36,238 nt of DNA from Acidobacteriaceae bacterium (GTDB taxonomy: Bacteria; Acidobacteriota; Terriglobia; Terriglobales; Acidobacteriaceae). The DNA is taken from contig PLSM01000126.1 of assembly GCA_003165075.1 (NCBI GenBank), positions 20,247-56,484 of the forward strand. The letters run 5' to 3'. The stretch's first letter is position 1, and the number at the start of each line of letters is the position of its first letter. This document shows, piece after piece, positions 24,678 through 35,279 of the stretch. The position numbers were made by a program, and so were the translations under genes. Under the pieces are notes generated by a model. The model was not told where the DNA came from. It did no database searches and saw only the letters and a list, made by a program, of their open reading frames with translations.

Positions 24678-25994
24678 TTAGTGGGCCGTGTGAGTCGTCT
24701 TGTGCGCCGCCGAAGGCTTGTGCGCCGGAGCAGCCTTCTTCGGAATAATTACGCCTTCGCGAAGGACGATTTGCGCAGTCTGCGCCATGGTCGCCGTGGC
24801 CGCTACCTGCGTGTAGCTGTCGTAGGTCCCATCCAGTTCGGCTGCCGGTTGCAGGCCAAACTCTGCGCCAACTGCCGGAATTTCCTTCTCTTCCAGCGGC
24901 TTCTTCATGTTGACGATGAAGTCTGCGATCTTGGCGTCTTTGGCATCCTGAGATACCGCCAGTTTCAGAGTCGATGCGGTGGCTTCAATGACCACTCCGG
25001 GACAAGGCGTTGCCTGGTCCTTCATCACCTCCCACAGCTTGTCGGCATCCTCCTTCGAGCCCGAGCCCAGGATGAACTCCTTGTCGCTCAGGTTCAGGCT
25101 CTTCAGGTCAGTAGTCTCCACCATCGCCTTGTGAGCCATCTCAGCCGGCGTTGGGGCAGCAGAGATTGTAAAGGTGCCCGGAGGAAATAGGGTTGCCGCC
25201 GACTGGGTCTTGATGTCGTCCAGCCCCTTCAGGTCTCCGTGGTACTTCTTGTAGTAATACTCGAGCTTCGTCTCAATCTGGGCCTTGAGCGGGGTGGCGT
25301 AGTTCCATGCCCGCGCATAGAACCAGCACGCCTGCACCAGGTCCCTGCCATCGGGCTTCACATACGCTTCGGCCAACTGCAGCGTGTCCCACAATCCCGC
25401 CCCGCTGGTGGACTGATCCGGAGGATAGAGCATCAGTTCCGTGCGGTACTCTGAGATACCTCCCTTAATGTCCTTCTTTGAGATGATGTCATCCAGGGCG
25501 ATCGCTGAATGGAAGACCGGATAAGCCGCGCCTGTCTCTTTCTTCCAATCGTCGTCTTTGAGATCGGCGGGCTTGGGAGCCGCGAGGCCCTTGGTGGCCA
25601 GTGCCGCGGTATCGTCGCAAGTCTGCGCATCGCTGGTCTTGGCGCACTGCCCTTTCTTGATGAATACCGAGATGAAGAGAGCCTTCATGTTGTTGGGATC
25701 CACCTGGAGCAGCCGGCTGGCAGCGCCCAGGGTCTTGTCGGCATCTTGAAGCTTCTGGTAGGTGTCTACCAGGCCGTCGAGAACCGTATTCTTTACCTTG
25801 CTTTGCGGATAATTCGTCAGAAAGGTCTCCAGGGCCGTCGCTCTGGCCGCGGGATCGGTCTGGGTTGTTGCCTGTGAATAGGCAGCGAATTCGGCTGGAG
25901 GCAGGGCGACTTGGTCCTGCGCTCTTAGCACGGGCGCCACGGCGAATCCTATGCTCGCCAACGCCATCACCGATGCAAAAACAAACTTCTTCAT
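24678..25994 (-). CDS. Secreted TPR-like protein of unknown function
   Basis: A 438-aa protein. Residues 1-25 are a signal peptide (FVFASVMALASIGFAVAPVLRAQ). Helical pairs follow, with TPR-like spacing (RATALETFLTNYPQSKVKNTVLDGLVDTYQKLQDADKTLGAASRLLQVDPNNMKAL, about 52-107). A C-terminal part (about 290-410) contains KEFILGSGSKEDADKLWEVMKDQ, and a His/Lys/Ala-rich tail ends HKPSAAHKTTHTAH. Three cysteines in the first half (C-x8-C and later) may be oxidised outside the cytoplasm. No enzyme motif is seen. AGGAG lies 6 bases before the ATG, and a near-consensus promoter lies about 140 bases upstream. Confidence 0.82.
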   Translation of the reverse strand: MKKFVFASVMALASIGFAVAPVLRAQDQVALPPAEFAAYSQATTQTDPAARATALETFLTNYPQSKVKNTVLDGLVDTYQKLQDADKTLGAASRLLQVDPNNMKALFISVFIKKGQCAKTSDAQTCDDTAALATKGLAAPKPADLKDDDWKKETGAAYPVFHSAIALDDIISKKDIKGGISEYRTELMLYPPDQSTSGAGLWDTLQLAEAYVKPDGRDLVQACWFYARAWNYATPLKAQIETKLEYYYKKYHGDLKGLDDIKTQSAATLFPPGTFTISAAPTPAEMAHKAMVETTDLKSLNLSDKEFILGSGSKEDADKLWEVMKDQATPCPGVVIEATASTLKLAVSQDAKDAKIADFIVNMKKPLEEKEIPAVGAEFGLQPAAELDGTYDSYTQVAATATMAQTAQIVLREGVIIPKKAAPAHKPSAAHKTTHTAH

Positions 25995-26133
25995 TTAGTG
26001 CTCCTGGGAAATACCGGAATCGAGATCAATACTCAATCGCTCACTCGCGAATTGTACAACCGTCCCGTATGCACAGTTATATGCCGAGGTGACGGATGAA
26101 CTGTACCACGGTTTCCAATGCAGTGATGGGAGG

Positions 26134-26162
26134 ATTATAGAAAGCCACGCCGCCCCTGACAA
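26134..26162 (-). promoter_or_regulatory. Promoter TTGTCA-N17-TATAAT
   Basis: On the minus strand TTGTCA (26162-26157), 17 bases, then a perfect TATAAT (26139-26134). It is the best promoter match in the window. Transcription would start near 26127, leaving a leader of about 133 bases before the TPR-like gene. Confidence 0.75.
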
Positions 26163-26399
26163 GCCATCACCTTCAGCAAACACCATTTTCTCGCCGCGGA
26201 ACCTCGCAGGACACGGTTGCAATGCCCGCCCCAGCCAGTCCAGGCGGCGCCACGGCTTTCGCAAACGGGCAGTGCTCAGGCGCGCCACCCCGCCCCCTGG
26301 CGGTCTCGACGGCAGCGCCGCTCGAGCGGCAGCGCATATCCGCTTAGACACCGGAAGGGCCAGAACGGTTCCCTGTCGTCTTTCAGGCTGGGGAAGAGC
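26163..26399. other. Gene-free stretch downstream of metX
   Basis: About 240 bases with no recognisable gene. Open frames on both strands have arginine- and proline-rich composition typical of unselected high-GC sequence. No clear terminator for metX is visible. Confidence 0.4.
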
Positions 26400-28984
<2,585 letters not shown>

Positions 28985-28998
28985 TTAATCGGTTGCGA

Positions 28999-29097
28999 CT
29001 AGCGCATTCGCCGCTCAGAAGCCATACGGATGGATCCGCATGCGCGACACATGCACATGGCCATGACCCCAATTCCGCATTTCCCTGAGCTACGCAT
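28999..29097 (-). CDS. Met/Cys-rich leader peptide of metYX
   Basis: A short frame of 32 codons from ATG 29097 to TAG 28999. Its core, from the second ATG at 29064, reads MAMCMCRACGSIRM; in all there are six Met and four Cys codons. The first ATG coincides with the predicted transcription start of the upstream promoter, so it could be translated leaderless; the ATG at 29064 is the alternative start. The frame ends 26 bases before the attenuator stem. Sulfur-amino-acid codons in front of a methionine operon suggest ribosome-mediated attenuation. An overlapping frame (29080-29015, MRNWGHGHVHVSRM..) is the rival reading. Confidence 0.6.
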   Translation of the reverse strand: MRSSGKCGIGVMAMCMCRACGSIRMASERRMR

Positions 29098-29104
29098 TGA
29101 AGGC

Positions 29105-29134
29105 AGTATCGGCGCAAGCAGCGCCAAAAGTCAA
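29105..29134 (-). promoter_or_regulatory. Promoter TTGACT-N18-GATACT for metYX
   Basis: On the minus strand TTGACT (29134-29129), 18 bases, GATACT (29110-29105). Transcription would begin at about 29097-29098, giving a leader of about 236 bases before metY that contains the leader peptide and attenuator. Confidence 0.65.
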
Positions 29135-29312
29135 ATCAGGCCTTTCCGCTTAAAGTCAGCTTTTTGAGCCGATACAGGATCTCCGATTCGCCAAAAGCGC
29201 TCAATTGCGCAAAGATGTATCCAACCAAATCCTACTGCCCTCACCGCGCACGTAAACTTTTGCCACGCCGAGGCTGGCATTGGCTGGATCGTCTTCAGTG
29301 AAGGAATATTCG
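29135..29312. other. Divergent region metYX / rhamnosidase
   Basis: About 178 bases. AAGGA at 29301-29305 is the Shine-Dalgarno sequence of the rhamnosidase gene. I see no strong promoter for that gene and no RNA motif on either strand. Confidence 0.4.
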
Positions 29313-31787
29313 ATGGAACGACGCATTTTTCTTAAGAGCAGCCTTGCCGCCGGCATCTCCATTTCCCTGCCCAGGGTGGCATTCCTGTACGATTCGGCCT
29401 CTGCGCAGGAGGCCAAGCCTATTGGCGAATTCCTAACTGCTCAAATGATCTGGTCCTCCGAGTCCGTTCCCGTGCCGCTCAAAGCCAACGGACCGGCGGC
29501 TGCAATCGCCTCTTCATCCGATGGGCATCAGCCCGTACCGACACCCGACCTTCACGTGGTGTTTGCCCGCGAGTTCTCCCTTGAATCCGTTCCGTCTCAG
29601 GCGTCCATTCGTCTCTTTTCTTACACTCGTTACCGGCTCTATATCAACGGCATCTATTCCGGTCGTGGCCCCGGTAGATTCCAGAACCAGCGCCCAGAGT
29701 ACGACACCCGGGAGATATCCGGAGCCCTGCGCAAAGGACGCAACCTCATCGCCGTACTCGTTCATCGCGACGCTCCCACCGGACGGATCATGCGCCACGA
29801 TCCGGGATTTGCCGCGGTGGTGCATCTTCAGCACGGCTCGACCCCCATGACGATTGCTACCGACCCCAGTTGGCTGGCCAAGCCGGATCGCTCCTTCGGT
29901 CCGCGAGATGAGGCTTGGGCCTCCATCGAGGAGCACATCGATGCCCGTAACGGCTTCGACCTCACCAACCCCGGTTTTGCGCCTGCGGCATGGACGCCCT
30001 CCATTCTCACCGGAGGCCCAGAGCTCTTTCCGGTTTGGCCACGAACAGCTCCCCTGCAATCGGAAACGCCGCGGGAGTGGAGTGCAACTGGAAGACAAGT
30101 TCCCGTCGTTCTCCAGCCGGGACAGGAATTCACCGCTGATCTGCCTGAGATTATCCAGGGCTACCACAACCTCGAACTGGACTCCGAGGACGGCAGCGAA
30201 ATAGAGATCGCCTATCAGCTTCCCCAAGGCGCGCAAAGTGGCAAGAGCACCTATATTGCGCGCCGTGGTCCGCAGCGATATATCGGTGGTGACACCTTCG
30301 CCTTCAGCCGCCTCTCCATTCGCCTCAGCTCCGGTCGTGCTACGCTCCGGCGCGCTGAAGCCATCGAGGTTCGCTATCCCTTTCAGCGTGTGGGCTCCTT
30401 CCAGTGCAGCGATCCCCTTCTCACTCAGCTATGGACAATCTGCGCCCGCTCGCTCGAATTGCTAAGCGAAGACTCCTATGTGGACTGCGCCGATCGCGAA
30501 CGCGTCGAGTGGACCGACGATTCTCCGCCCGCCTTTGATTGCACCCGCGTCATAATGCGCGGGCCCACCGCCAATGGCAAGGAATACTGGGGCGACAACC
30601 GCCTCCTGAAGGCCCTGCTACGTCGCATCGCTCTGACCCAGACTCCAGAAGGCCAACTCAAGGCGCACAGTTGTTCCGAGCGATGGGATATTCACGCCAT
30701 CATGGAAGACCGCTCGTGCGACTGGGTCGTCCTGCTCAGAGACTACTTTGACAGCTCTGGCGATATCCAACTGGTAAACGAACTGTGGCCAACACTGAAA
30801 AAGCTCATTCAATGGTTTCTCGACCGGCGCACTGCGCGTGGCCTGGTCCAGGCGCGCGAATGGGAGGTATGGGACAACCCGCTGCGTTACCAGGTATGCG
30901 AAGGCGCCGGCCTGAATGCGATGTTCTACCGCGCCTTGTCCGATGCCGCCTATCTCGGTAACAAGGTTGGAGAGCTGTCAGACAGCCAATCATTCGCCGC
31001 AGACGCCGATCGCCTCAAATCCGGCTTCAATACTCTGCTCTGGAACAACGACCAGGGAGGCTATTACGGAGGTCTGTTCGGCCCCGGCTCAAAAACCGCC
31101 GAGCAGCTCAACGGTCGCATGTTCACCGGCCCGTTTGTCGATGGGCACTATCAACCCACCGCGCAGGCCGCTCTCTTCGCGCTCTATTCTGGCATCGTCC
31201 CTGCCGACCGGCTCAATCGGGTCAGAAGCTGGCTCCTGGCGCACTTGGATCAGGTCACGGGACCCATGTCGCACTACTACCTGTTCCATGCCCTCCTCCA
31301 AATGGAAGAGCAAAAGCAGGACATGCTCGCCCTCGACCGGATGAGAACTGGCTGGAAGTTGCAGGTGGGTTGTCCCTGGCAAACAACCTGGGAGGAGCTC
31401 GTCGACGGCGGAGGATCAAAAGCGCACATGTACGGCATGTCTCCCGGCTATTTCCTTACCGCCTTTACCCTCGGCGCTCGCCGCGTCGGGCCTGTATCCA
31501 GTCGTTCTATTCTCATCGAGCCGCGCTGCGCCGATCTTGCCTGGGCGTGTGGCATTGCGGTCACCGAGTTTGGCCCGGTGGAAATAAACTGGTCCAAAGG
31601 GGCGGATGGCGCTTTGTCCATCGAGTGCTCCGCTCCACCCGACACCGCTGCCACGCTGCGCCTCTACAAGCAGGGCCGGTACGAATCTGTTTCCATCGAC
31701 CATCAGACCCGCAACGCATTGTCGAAGGGGAACTTCATCGAGGTACAGCTCACGCCAGGCAAGCACGCCATCCAGTATCCGGTTTGA
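29313..31787 (+). CDS. Alpha-L-rhamnosidase-like glycoside hydrolase (GH78 type), Tat-exported
   Basis: An 824-aa protein expected to release terminal rhamnose from plant or microbial glycans outside the cytoplasm. The start ERRIFLKSSLAAG is a twin-arginine signal, with a cleavage region near SASAQEA. Beta-sandwich domains follow, including FSYTRYRLYINGIYSGRGPGRFQNQRPEYD, and the catalytic (alpha/alpha)6 barrel begins near 370. DCADRERVEWTDD at 391-403 is the equivalent of the GH78 DCPQREERLGWTGD block that carries acidic active-site residues; SERWDIHAIMEDRSCDWVVLLRDYF and the C-terminal AHMYGMSPGYFLTAF follow. AAGGA 7 bases before ATG 29313 fixes the start. It stands alone, with no transporter or regulator beside it. 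Confidence 0.83.
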   Translation: MERRIFLKSSLAAGISISLPRVAFLYDSASAQEAKPIGEFLTAQMIWSSESVPVPLKANGPAAAIASSSDGHQPVPTPDLHVVFAREFSLESVPSQASIRLFSYTRYRLYINGIYSGRGPGRFQNQRPEYDTREISGALRKGRNLIAVLVHRDAPTGRIMRHDPGFAAVVHLQHGSTPMTIATDPSWLAKPDRSFGPRDEAWASIEEHIDARNGFDLTNPGFAPAAWTPSILTGGPELFPVWPRTAPLQSETPREWSATGRQVPVVLQPGQEFTADLPEIIQGYHNLELDSEDGSEIEIAYQLPQGAQSGKSTYIARRGPQRYIGGDTFAFSRLSIRLSSGRATLRRAEAIEVRYPFQRVGSFQCSDPLLTQLWTICARSLELLSEDSYVDCADRERVEWTDDSPPAFDCTRVIMRGPTANGKEYWGDNRLLKALLRRIALTQTPEGQLKAHSCSERWDIHAIMEDRSCDWVVLLRDYFDSSGDIQLVNELWPTLKKLIQWFLDRRTARGLVQAREWEVWDNPLRYQVCEGAGLNAMFYRALSDAAYLGNKVGELSDSQSFAADADRLKSGFNTLLWNNDQGGYYGGLFGPGSKTAEQLNGRMFTGPFVDGHYQPTAQAALFALYSGIVPADRLNRVRSWLLAHLDQVTGPMSHYYLFHALLQMEEQKQDMLALDRMRTGWKLQVGCPWQTTWEELVDGGGSKAHMYGMSPGYFLTAFTLGARRVGPVSSRSILIEPRCADLAWACGIAVTEFGPVEINWSKGADGALSIECSAPPDTAATLRLYKQGRYESVSIDHQTRNALSKGNFIEVQLTPGKHAIQYPV

Positions 31788-31822
31788 TAGCAACTCAATC
31801 GAAAAAGCGGCGGAGGATCTCC

Positions 31823-32437
31823 CTACTCTTCCGCCTTCCACACATACGCCCCCGGTTGCCCCAGCCCGATATGCGCCAGAACGCGAAAAACAAACTGCCG
31901 CGCCATCTCCGTTGAATCCACCGGCTTGTTGTAAAACGCCGGGATCACCGGAAAGATAGTCGCCCCCGCCTCGGCGGCCAATGTCATATTCCGCAAATGA
32001 ATGCGGTTAAACGGCGTCTCTCTTACGCAGAGCAACAGTGGCCGCCGCTCTTTGAGCGTCACATCCGCGGCGCGCGCAATCAGTGAGTTGGCCAGCCCCA
32101 GCGCGATGGCCGCCAGCGTCCCCATTGAACAGGGCAACACAATCATTCCGTGCGAAGGATGGCTGCCGCTCGCAATCGGCGCACCGATGTCCGCATCGGA
32201 AAGCTGCACCGTTTTTACCGCTGCCTTGCCCAGTAGCTTTTCCACCAGATCGTTGCGCCCGGAGACGCCCAGTTCTTCGGCCAGCACACGCAGCGAGTTC
32301 TCCGATGCCACAAAGTACACTCGCCCCACGCGTTCATCCGCCTCCAGCGCGCGCAGCAACTCGCGACCAAAAACCGCCCCCGACGCGCCCGTGATGGCAA
32401 CAGTCAGATGCGCCAAATTCGATTCGCTAGTCGTCAT
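31823..32437 (-). CDS. ubiX: Flavin prenyltransferase UbiX
   Basis: A 204-aa flavoprotein that attaches a dimethylallyl group to FMN, giving the prenyl-FMN cofactor of UbiD decarboxylases. Family motifs: VAITGASGAVFGRELLRAL (13-31), the IGAPIASGSHPSHGMIVLPCSMGTLAAIALG segment binding flavin phosphate, NSLIARAADVTLKERRPLLLCVRETPFNRIHLRNM, and GATIFPVIPAFYNKP. No ubiD is in the window. Its ATG overlaps the stop of the preceding TPR-like gene (ATGA). Confidence 0.95.
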   Translation of the reverse strand: MTTSESNLAHLTVAITGASGAVFGRELLRALEADERVGRVYFVASENSLRVLAEELGVSGRNDLVEKLLGKAAVKTVQLSDADIGAPIASGSHPSHGMIVLPCSMGTLAAIALGLANSLIARAADVTLKERRPLLLCVRETPFNRIHLRNMTLAAEAGATIFPVIPAFYNKPVDSTEMARQFVFRVLAHIGLGQPGAYVWKAEE

Positions 32438-32847
32438 TCCTCAACGCCATCCTTCGGTTCTTCCACGGGTTTGCCCTCGTTCCACTCCTGCATCATGCGC
32501 TCGTACTCCTCTGAGCGCCCGTACGCCGACAGCCTTTTCATCTCGTCAAGCGCCTGCATGTGCTCTCCTGCGCTCCATAGCACGCGGAAAAGCATCATCG
32601 ATGACATCTCCGACTCCGGCGACAATTGCACTGCAACGCGGCCGTGTTCGATCGCCTCCCGATGCTTGCCTCCGCGTGACAATATCCATGCCATATAGCT
32701 GTGCACAATGGATGTCTCCGGAAACTCATCCACCAGGGGCTTGAAAAACTGCGCAGCCTCCCCCGTCTTGCCCTGCGCATCCATATCCATCGCTTCGCGA
32801 ATCATTCCCAGCACCCGCTCGGCAGCCTCGTCCGGTATCTGCTTCAT
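32434..32847 (-). CDS. Small TPR-like protein
   Basis: A 137-aa cytoplasmic protein of helical repeats. Residues about 8-100 contain three TPR-like pairs: GMIREAMDMDAQGKTGEAAQFFKPLVDEFPE, SIVHSYMAWILSRGGKHREAIEHGRVAVQLSPE and SSMMLFRVLWSAGEHMQALDEMKRL, with a charged acidic tail. No catalytic motif is seen, so a protein-binding role is likely. The ATG 32847 has GGAGGAG upstream. It is translationally coupled to ubiX. Confidence 0.82.
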   Translation of the reverse strand: MKQIPDEAAERVLGMIREAMDMDAQGKTGEAAQFFKPLVDEFPETSIVHSYMAWILSRGGKHREAIEHGRVAVQLSPESEMSSMMLFRVLWSAGEHMQALDEMKRLSAYGRSEEYERMMQEWNEGKPVEEPKDGVEE

Positions 32848-32879
32848 ACCTCGCTTACTCCTCCTACACGCGCCGGCTC

Positions 32880-32921
32880 GGTGCCCCAGGTCTCGCATTT
32901 GAGACCTGGGAAACCGCGAAT
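32880..32921. repeat. Hairpin element, copy A
   Basis: GGTGCCCC, then a perfect 10-bp stem CCCAGGTCTC / GAGACCTGGG (32885-32894 and 32901-32910) with loop GCATTT, then AAACCGCGAA. Same architecture as copies B and C but a different stem. Confidence 0.85.
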
Positions 32922-32935
32922 TCTTCTACTCAAAT

Positions 32936-32986
32936 GGGGTGCCCCATCCTTGCGCGTTTTTCAGCGCAAGGATGGGAAACCGTGAA
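32936..32986. repeat. Hairpin element, copy B
   Basis: GGGGTGCCCC, then a perfect 13-bp stem CCCATCCTTGCGC / GCGCAAGGATGGG (32943-32955 and 32964-32976) with loop GTTTTTCA, then AAACCGTGAA. It ends 2 bases before the purB stop, so it could also terminate or stabilise the purB transcript. Confidence 0.9.
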
Positions 32987-32987
32987 T

Positions 32988-34298
32988 CTACTCACCCAAT
33001 ACGCGTTTGAAAATCGCATCCACATTGCCCAGTTGCCGCGTGTAGTCGAACGTCCGTGCCAATTTCTCCGAACTCAGCAGCTTGGTAATCGCCGGATCGC
33101 GCGCCACCTCGTCGCGGAATACCAGGTCCTCTTTCCACGCCCGCATGGCGTGGGCCTGCACCAGCCGGTACGCATCCTCGCGAAGCATCCCCGCCTCCGC
33201 CAGGTCCAGCAGCAACTGGCCGCTAAAAATCAGCCCGCCCGTGCTTTCCAAATTCCGCTTCATCCGCTCCGGATACACCAGCAGCCGGTCAATCAAGTCA
33301 GTCGTCTTCGCTAGCAGGTAGTCCACCAGGATAGTCGAGTCGGGAAAGATCACCCGCTCTACCGACGAATGCGAAATGTCCCGCTCGTGCCACAGCGGAA
33401 TGTCCTCGAAGGCCGCCTGCGCGTTGCCCCGCAACACCCGCGCCAGTCCGCTGATCTGCTCCGGCGTAATCGGGTTCTTTTTATGCGGCATGGCCGAGGA
33501 GCCCTTCTGCTTCTCACTGAAATACTCCTGCGCCTCGCGCACTTCGGTCCGCTGCAGGTGGCGCACCTCTATGGCAATCTTGTCCAGAGTGCTGCCGATA
33601 ATCGCCAGCGTCGAAATATACGCCGCGTGCCGGTCGCGCTGGATCACCTGCGTCGCCACCGGCGCCGCCTTCAGCCCCAGCCGCGCGCAGATCCGTTCCT
33701 CGTGTTCCGGCTTTAGATGCCCGAAGGTACCCACCGCGCCGGAGAGCTTGCCCACCCGCATGTCCTCTGCCGCCGCATCAAAACGCGCCAGATTGCGCTC
33801 CATCTCCGCGTACCAGTTCAGCAGCTTCAGCCCAAACGTAGTCGGCTCCGCATGAATCCCGTGCGTGCGGCCAATCGTCGGTGTTTGCTTGAACTCGATC
33901 GCCCGCCGCTTCAGCACTGCCAGCAAAGCCAGCAAGCCGGAACGAATCAGCCCCGACGCCTCTTTTACCTGCAGTCCTTGCGCAGTATCCACCACGTCGT
34001 TCGAGGTCAGGCCGTAGTGCAGCCAGCGCGACTGCTCTCCGAGCCCTTGCGCCTTCAGGTTTTCTGCAACCGCGGTCGTGAAAGCAATCACGTCATGCTT
34101 CACCTCCGCCTCAATCTCCTGAATGCGTGCCAATGAAAAGCTGGCCTTGGTGGCAATGGCCTCCGCGGCAGCGGCGGGGATAACTCCGTCCTCTGCCAGC
34201 ACAGCGCTGGCCGCCGACTCCACTTCGAGCCAGCAGCGAAACTTGTTCTCGTCCGTCCAGATGCGGCCCATCGCCGGGCGTGTGTAGCGGTCGATCAC
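32988..34298 (-). CDS. purB: Adenylosuccinate lyase
   Basis: A 436-aa enzyme of the fumarase/aspartase superfamily. It removes fumarate from SAICAR and adenylosuccinate in purine synthesis. Signature GSSAMPHKKNP is at about 266-276, with LTSNDVVDTAQ (about 97-107) and GRTHGIHAEPTTFG holding the catalytic histidines. I place the start at GTG 34298 because AGGAG lies 7 bases before it and it gives the usual N-terminus VIDRYTRPAMGRIWTDENKF. The longer TTG-started frame (34340) adds 14 residues unlike the family. The glutaredoxin-like gene lies upstream on the same strand. Confidence 0.95.
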   Translation of the reverse strand: MIDRYTRPAMGRIWTDENKFRCWLEVESAASAVLAEDGVIPAAAAEAIATKASFSLARIQEIEAEVKHDVIAFTTAVAENLKAQGLGEQSRWLHYGLTSNDVVDTAQGLQVKEASGLIRSGLLALLAVLKRRAIEFKQTPTIGRTHGIHAEPTTFGLKLLNWYAEMERNLARFDAAAEDMRVGKLSGAVGTFGHLKPEHEERICARLGLKAAPVATQVIQRDRHAAYISTLAIIGSTLDKIAIEVRHLQRTEVREAQEYFSEKQKGSSAMPHKKNPITPEQISGLARVLRGNAQAAFEDIPLWHERDISHSSVERVIFPDSTILVDYLLAKTTDLIDRLLVYPERMKRNLESTGGLIFSGQLLLDLAEAGMLREDAYRLVQAHAMRAWKEDLVFRDEVARDPAITKLLSSEKLARTFDYTRQLGNVDAIFKRVLGE

Positions 34299-34366
34299 GG
34301 GCAAACTCCTGGCTAGGCCATTTTCAAGCGCCCTTGCCAACTCTTGATTGTACGAGGAAAACCTGC

Positions 34367-34624
34367 TCAGGTTCGCGCAATGCCAAAGCGCTGATTCAGC
34401 TCATCGTAAAGCAGCCCGCGCCCCGGCTTGTAAGGCTGAAACCACTCCCCGTCGATGACGAACTGCGGAACAGCCCGCTTGCCCACATGGCGCACCACCT
34501 CGGCCGATGCACCGGGATTGGTGTCCACATTGATCTCCGTGTACTCGATACCGTGGGAGTCCAGAAACTGCTTCGCCGCCCGGCAATCCCTGCACCAGGC
34601 AGAGGAGTAGACTTGCACTTTCAT
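34367..34624 (-). CDS. Glutaredoxin-like protein
   Basis: An 85-aa single-domain thioredoxin-fold protein. The active site CRDC (11-14) lies after the first strand MKVQVYSSAW; the cis-Pro is in RAVPQFVIDGEW. The family is close to mycoredoxin/NrdH-like glutaredoxins, which reduce small thiols or ribonucleotide reductase partners. TAAAAT ends 6 bases before the ATG, and GGAGG touches it with only one base spacing, so a leaderless start is possible. It diverges from the cupin gene across 36 bases and precedes purB. Confidence 0.9.
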   Translation of the reverse strand: MKVQVYSSAWCRDCRAAKQFLDSHGIEYTEINVDTNPGASAEVVRHVGKRAVPQFVIDGEWFQPYKPGRGLLYDELNQRFGIART

Positions 34625-34659
34625 GCCTCCATTTTACTGCGTCTTCGCTGCTAACATCG

Positions 34660-35151
34660 GTGATGATGACCGCCAGCGAAATCAAGACCCTGTTGCATCT
34701 CGAACCGCATCCCATTGAAGGTGGTTTCTTCCGCCGCACTTATGCCTCGCCCGGCGTTGTGGACCTGCCTCGCGGCCAGCGCGCACAGGGCACCGCCATT
34801 TACTACCTGCTTGAGCCGGGAACTTTCTCCGAGATGCATGTTCTCGACTCCGACGAGATATTCCACTTCTATCTTGGTGACCCGGTTGAGATGCTCCAAA
34901 TCTCTCCTGATGGGGACGCCGCGACATTCATCCTCGGGCCTGACATCGCCGCTGGGCAGCATGTCCAGCTCGTCGTCCCCGCCGGAGTCTGGCAAGGCAC
35001 GCGGCTCGTCGGCAATGGCAAAGTCGCCCTCCTCGGCTGCACCGTCACGCCCGGCTTTGACTTCGCCGACTATCGCAACGCGAGTTATGCCGAGTTAGTC
35101 GAGTTATGCCCGGCGGAAGCGGATCGCATCAAGGCGCTGACCAGAACTTAA
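34660..35151 (+). CDS. DUF985 cupin-domain protein
   Basis: A protein of about 161-163 aa with a single cupin fold. It begins MTASEIKTLLHLEPHPIEGGFFRRTY and carries the metal-box segments MHVLDSDEIFHFYLGDPVEML and GQHVQLVVPAGVWQGTRL, ending GCTVTPGFDFADY, all typical of DUF985 (cupin_5). Function is unknown; some homologues resemble epimerase/uronate isomerase-like cupins. Three adjacent starts (GTG 34660, ATG 34663, ATG 34666) cannot be told apart by sequence. Confidence 0.85.
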   Translation: MMMTASEIKTLLHLEPHPIEGGFFRRTYASPGVVDLPRGQRAQGTAIYYLLEPGTFSEMHVLDSDEIFHFYLGDPVEMLQISPDGDAATFILGPDIAAGQHVQLVVPAGVWQGTRLVGNGKVALLGCTVTPGFDFADYRNASYAELVELCPAEADRIKALTRT

Positions 35152-35164
35152 CTTTACCGGCTTT

Positions 35165-35272
35165 AGGTCTCTGACCGCGTGATGTCGTGACTATATGGGT
35201 GCCCTATCCTTGCGGCGTATTTGTCTTTGCCGCAAGGGTGGGAATGCACGAAATCAAACGGTCAGAGGCCTG
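35165..35272. repeat. Hairpin element, copy C, inside an outer inverted repeat
   Basis: The core is GGGTGCCCTATCCTTGCGGC (35197-35216) with a 9-bp stem CCTTGCGGC / GCCGCAAGG and then GTGGGAATGCACGAA. It is enclosed by 13-bp near-perfect outer arms, AGGTCTCTGACCG (35165-35177) and CGGTCAGAGGCCT (35259-35271), differing at one base. It lies between the convergent cupin and tadA genes. Confidence 0.8.
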
Positions 35273-35279
35273 GTTAGCT

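Noticed and set aside
25995..26351. Minus-strand open frame of 118 codons between metX and the TPR-like gene
   Set aside because: It spans a near-consensus promoter, has no recognisable domain and shows Arg/Pro-rich composition of unselected high-GC sequence.
32880..35260. CRISPR array from the three hairpin repeats
   Set aside because: Only three copies, two adjacent and one 2.2 kb away, with no uniform spacers and no cas genes.
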